Shown piece by piece: positions 32,635 to 35,585 of a DNA stretch of 35,585 nt. How positions within the stretch are numbered: the stretch's first letter is position 1; each line of letters starts with the position of its first letter. Source of the DNA: Candidatus Bathyarchaeota archaeon (GTDB lineage Archaea > Thermoproteota > Bathyarchaeia > Bathyarchaeales > SOJC01); contig JAGLZJ010000001.1 in assembly GCA_023131555.1 (NCBI GenBank), positions 1-35,585 of the forward strand, written 5' to 3'. Made by a program: the position numbers and the translations under genes. Under the pieces are notes generated by a model. It saw nothing but the letters and a program-made list of their open reading frames with translations, had not been told where the DNA came from and did not search any database.

Positions 32635-35585
32635 GTGACCGTCAAATCCCGAGTTGATTCTGCTGACTGGCTTTCCTTAGGTTACCGCCCGCGCGAACTT
32701 GAACAAAATATACGTGACTTCTGGAAGAAAAGCCGAACAGCTGAGAAGCTGGAGAAAACGAGAAGGAAAAACCATAAGGGAATTCAGGGCTACGTAGAGG
32801 GACCGCCGACACTTAATGGTTATCCACATGTAGGTCATCTCCGGGGGAGGGTGATGAAGGACCTGCATTATAGATGGAAGACGATGCAGGGCTACTACAT
32901 TCCTTTCTGGACTGGCTGGGACTGTCAAGGGCTACCTGTAGAGCTGGAAGTAGAACGTCATCTGGGCGTACGGAATAAGAAAGACCTCTTGAAGCGAGTA
33001 GGAGAAGAACGATTCATCGAAGAATGCAAGGCAACGGTGAAGAAGTACTATGAGGCATGGCACGCTGCCGATGTGGCCGCAGGAGTCTTCATAAACGACA
33101 AGAAAGCCTACTGGACATACTTGGATGACTACATAGATAGAGAATGGAAATATCTCAAATCCGCGTGGGACCAGGGATTGTTGGGGGAAGGCTACTACGT
33201 TGTGGCCTATTGTCCTCATTGTCAGACTTCGTTGAGTAACGCGGAAGTTGGGATGAGCTACAAGGATGTTGAAGATCCTTCACTCTACTTCAAGATAAGG
33301 CTTGAAGAATCAAATGAAGAGTACTTCCTAGTCTGGACAACCATGCCATTCACCCTGGTTACGGACTTAATGCTGGCTGTGCACCCTGACGCAGATTACG
33401 TCAAGGCGAAAGTGGGTGATGAGACGTGGATAATGGTTGAACAACGCCTAGAGGACACAATGCGGGAGCTTAAGATAGAAGATTATGCAGTCACTGAGTC
33501 TTTGAAAGGCAAGCAACTTGAAGGCTTGAAGTACGAGTACCCGTTTCTGGATTTAATACCTCAACAACTTGAGCTTGATAAGAATCCCAACGTTCACAGG
33601 GTGGTTTCTGAAAACTTTGTGGACGTTACTACAGCGACCGGAGTCGTTCATCTTGCTCCTGGAAATGGTGAAGAAGACTTCTTCGTTGCCCAAAAGCGCG
33701 AGGTTCCGATATTCGCGCCCTTTGATGATGAAGTGGTCTTCACCGAAGCCGCTGGTGCGTTCGCAGGTCTATTTGCCAGAGACGCTGACAGGATGGTTCT
33801 TGAAGAATTGCGGAAAAGAAAGCTTCTAGCGTCAGTAGAACAGGTCCGCCATGAGTATCCAACCTGTTGGCGCTCAGGACACAAGCTTGTCTGGCTTGCC
33901 CGAAGAGAGTACTACCTGTGGACGAACAGGATCTCAGAGAGAATCGTCGGAGCAGCACAGAAAGTTGAATACTACTTCGATCCCCCGCGAAACCGGTTTC
34001 TGGCGTTTCTGCAAGAAGGAAAACCCTGGTGCGTCTCCAGAGAGAGAATCTGGGGTACCCCCTTACCGATCTGGGTCTGCTCCGAAGCTGAATGCAGACA
34101 AAAGATCCTGATATCCAGCAAAAAGGAGTTACTCACGAAGGCGAAAGAGGTTCCAGAAGGCCATTTCGAGCTTCACAAACCCTGGGTAGATCAAGTGGTG
34201 CTAGAGTGCCCTGAATGTGGAGGCAAAATGCTCCGCGAACCCTTCGTTTTAGACACATGGCATAACAGTGGAGCAGCCCCTTATGCGAGGTTCACAGATG
34301 AAGAATTTGATAGTTACATTCCTGCAGATTTCCTTGTAGAGGCAATCGACCAGACCAGAGGGTGGGCAAATACACTATTGCTTGAACACGTTATACTAAC
34401 CGCCAAACCTGAATCGCCATACAAGGCTTTCTTATTTTATGGTCACGTACTTGACGCAAAAGGACGGAAGATGAGTAAAAGCGTAGGAAACGTATTAGAT
34501 GCCAACGAAACACTAGAAGAATGTTCCGCAGACTTATTCCGATTCTACATCCTCAGAAAATGCGCACCGATAGACTCGATGAGCTTCGACATAAAAGAGC
34601 TCAACAAGAGACCTTACCAAATTCTTAGCACCCTTCTACACCTTTACCGGTTTTTCACACAGAACGCCGAATACGACCACTTCAACCCTAAAATGCACAC
34701 CCTAGTTTCAGCGAAAAAAAACAGGACACTGACGCAACCAGATCAATGGTTACTCTCGAAACTCCAAACTGCAGTAGAAGGCGTTACAGATAGATTTGAG
34801 AAGTGTGAATTCAATCTTGCATTGTCAGAACTGGAAGAGTTTGTCGTCAACTCTCTAAGTCACCACTATGTTCCGATGGTAAGGCCTGAACTTTGGAGTG
34901 ACGACGTTTCAACACATAGTCGAAGACTCACAATCTATGCAACCCTATGGACAGTTCTAAAGACCCTTACCCTTCTCTTCAATCCAATAACACCTTTCCT
35001 GAGCGAAGCAATGCATCTTCACGCCAACAAGATTTTCGAAGGCAAGCACCCCAAATCAATCAACTTTGAAAACTGGCCAACCCCGAACCCAACGCTCAAG
35101 AACCCAGATCTGGAGCGGGATTTCGAAGCACTCTTCAAATACGTTTCTCTAACCTATTCGGCTCGGCAAGCGCTAAAGCTGAAGCGAAGATGGCCATTGG
35201 AGAAAGCGGTTCTGGCGGGACCAAAAGAGGCAAAAGAAGCCGTAAAAAGACTAGAACCGATATTTCTTGAGCGTGCGAACGTCAAAACGGTTGAGTATCT
35301 TTCAGACTCTGAAATCCTCAAGCTGGAAACCGGACACATAGCTTCAGAAGAGAACCTCTCTGTATTCATGGATTCATTTAGAGACAACAATCTGGTGGGA
35401 GAAGGCTTCATGCGTGACCTAGCACGTCGCGTTCAAGCGCTGAGAAAACAGTTGGGATTCTCGCCCACGGAAATCTTAGAGTCGGTTCACCTAACTCAAC
35501 TCGATCCTGAAGCAGTCAGACTGCTGAGTCCCCACTTAGAAAAAATGCTTGAGTTGGTAAGAGCACGAGAGATCGACCTGCAAGC
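32635..35585 (+). CDS. ileS: Isoleucyl-tRNA synthetase (partial, C-terminus off window)
   Basis: About 983 residues read without a stop to the window edge; typical archaeal IleRS is roughly 1040-1070. The first in-frame start after the stop at 32629 is GTG 32635, giving a normal N-terminus (LGYRPRELEQNIRDFWKK). Class Ia signatures are PHVGHLRGR at residue ~65 (HIGH type) and KMSKSVGN at ~612. WDCQGLPVELEVE takes the place of the common WDTHGLP. The editing (CP1) domain has VVHLAPGNGEEDF. Cys pairs CPHC and CPEC are likely zinc sites. Anticodon-binding helices follow ~650. It lies about 100 bp after pyrK and may share its transcript. Confidence 0.95.
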   Translation, partial: MTVKSRVDSADWLSLGYRPRELEQNIRDFWKKSRTAEKLEKTRRKNHKGIQGYVEGPPTLNGYPHVGHLRGRVMKDLHYRWKTMQGYYIPFWTGWDCQGLPVELEVERHLGVRNKKDLLKRVGEERFIEECKATVKKYYEAWHAADVAAGVFINDKKAYWTYLDDYIDREWKYLKSAWDQGLLGEGYYVVAYCPHCQTSLSNAEVGMSYKDVEDPSLYFKIRLEESNEEYFLVWTTMPFTLVTDLMLAVHPDADYVKAKVGDETWIMVEQRLEDTMRELKIEDYAVTESLKGKQLEGLKYEYPFLDLIPQQLELDKNPNVHRVVSENFVDVTTATGVVHLAPGNGEEDFFVAQKREVPIFAPFDDEVVFTEAAGAFAGLFARDADRMVLEELRKRKLLASVEQVRHEYPTCWRSGHKLVWLARREYYLWTNRISERIVGAAQKVEYYFDPPRNRFLAFLQEGKPWCVSRERIWGTPLPIWVCSEAECRQKILISSKKELLTKAKEVPEGHFELHKPWVDQVVLECPECGGKMLREPFVLDTWHNSGAAPYARFTDEEFDSYIPADFLVEAIDQTRGWANTLLLEHVILTAKPESPYKAFLFYGHVLDAKGRKMSKSVGNVLDANETLEECSADLFRFYILRKCAPIDSMSFDIKELNKRPYQILSTLLHLYRFFTQNAEYDHFNPKMHTLVSAKKNRTLTQPDQWLLSKLQTAVEGVTDRFEKCEFNLALSELEEFVVNSLSHHYVPMVRPELWSDDVSTHSRRLTIYATLWTVLKTLTLLFNPITPFLSEAMHLHANKIFEGKHPKSINFENWPTPNPTLKNPDLERDFEALFKYVSLTYSARQALKLKRRWPLEKAVLAGPKEAKEAVKRLEPIFLERANVKTVEYLSDSEILKLETGHIASEENLSVFMDSFRDNNLVGEGFMRDLARRVQALRKQLGFSPTEILESVHLTQLDPEAVRLLSPHLEKMLELVRAREIDLQ

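Noticed and set aside
33569..34111. Overlapping short frames on both strands at 33569-34111
   Set aside because: They lie fully inside ileS, which reads through this region with continuous synthetase motifs.
1..35585. CRISPR arrays, insertion sequences or prophage genes
   Set aside because: No repeat-spacer pattern, transposase or integrase was found; the only tandem repeats are the two operator units at 9893-9928.

Overview
This window is from an archaeon of the TACK superphylum, most likely a Bathyarchaeia-type lineage. The gene set is archaeal: 20S proteasome beta subunit, fibrillarin with Nop5, archaeal Trm1, archaeal ThrRS with its own editing domain, archaeal-type ProRS, archaetidylinositol-phosphate synthase, class 1B dihydroorotate dehydrogenase, and the thiolase / HMG-CoA synthase / DUF35 trio. 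Ribosomal protein eS26 points to TACK or Asgard rather than Euryarchaeota. Promoters are TATA-like, many starts are GTG or TTG, and several genes have GGAG-type ribosome-binding sites. The lineage call is inference; no rRNA is present.

Layout. 1-1350: divergent pyrI (partial) and pyrB. 1373-5832: anaerobic ribonucleotide reductase nrdD and, upstream on the same strand, a paralogue with an N-terminal winged helix and no catalytic residues. 5962-6063: tRNA-Leu(CAA) with an unusual 14-nt D-loop insertion. 6118-7541: a proteasome beta subunit with Ala in place of Thr1, divergent from a 48-codon small ORF and NMN adenylyltransferase. 7772-8766: VIT1/CCC1-like membrane protein and a DUF211 protein. 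8844-10362: two divergent regulators around a tandem palindromic operator. 10390-14301: YIP1-type membrane protein, DUF35-HMG-CoA synthase fusion, and a thiolase-fold protein without its catalytic residues. 14435-14701: remnant of nicotinate phosphoribosyltransferase. 14805-16814: secreted PKD-repeat protein. 16863-20266: FAD oxidoreductase, class I/II aminotransferase and ilvE. 20341-28727: largely housekeeping genes (thrS, eS26, AIP synthase, proS, trm1, THEP1 NTPase, rnhB, an archaeal HTH regulator). 28782-30720: fibrillarin and nop5. 30816-32532: pyrD-pyrK. 32635 to the end: ileS (partial).

How the genes fit together. De novo pyrimidine synthesis is represented at both ends (pyrI/pyrB, pyrDK). 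NrdD supplies dNTPs anaerobically, and the upstream dead paralogue looks like a nucleotide-sensing transcription factor, a possible archaeal analogue of NrdR built from the reductase itself. The thiolase-like/DUF35-HMGCS pair is translationally coupled and would normally start the mevalonate (archaeal lipid) pathway, but the thiolase residues suggest a scaffold or another C-C bond reaction.

The strongest candidate for an undescribed system is the HTH/ATP-cone/dead-NrdD protein beside nrdD. Next come the catalytically altered thiolase with the fused DUF35-HMGCS, the probable D-loop intron in tRNA-Leu, and the Thr1-less proteasome subunit. No CRISPR array, insertion sequence or prophage was seen, and no gene-free stretch exceeds about 300 bases.
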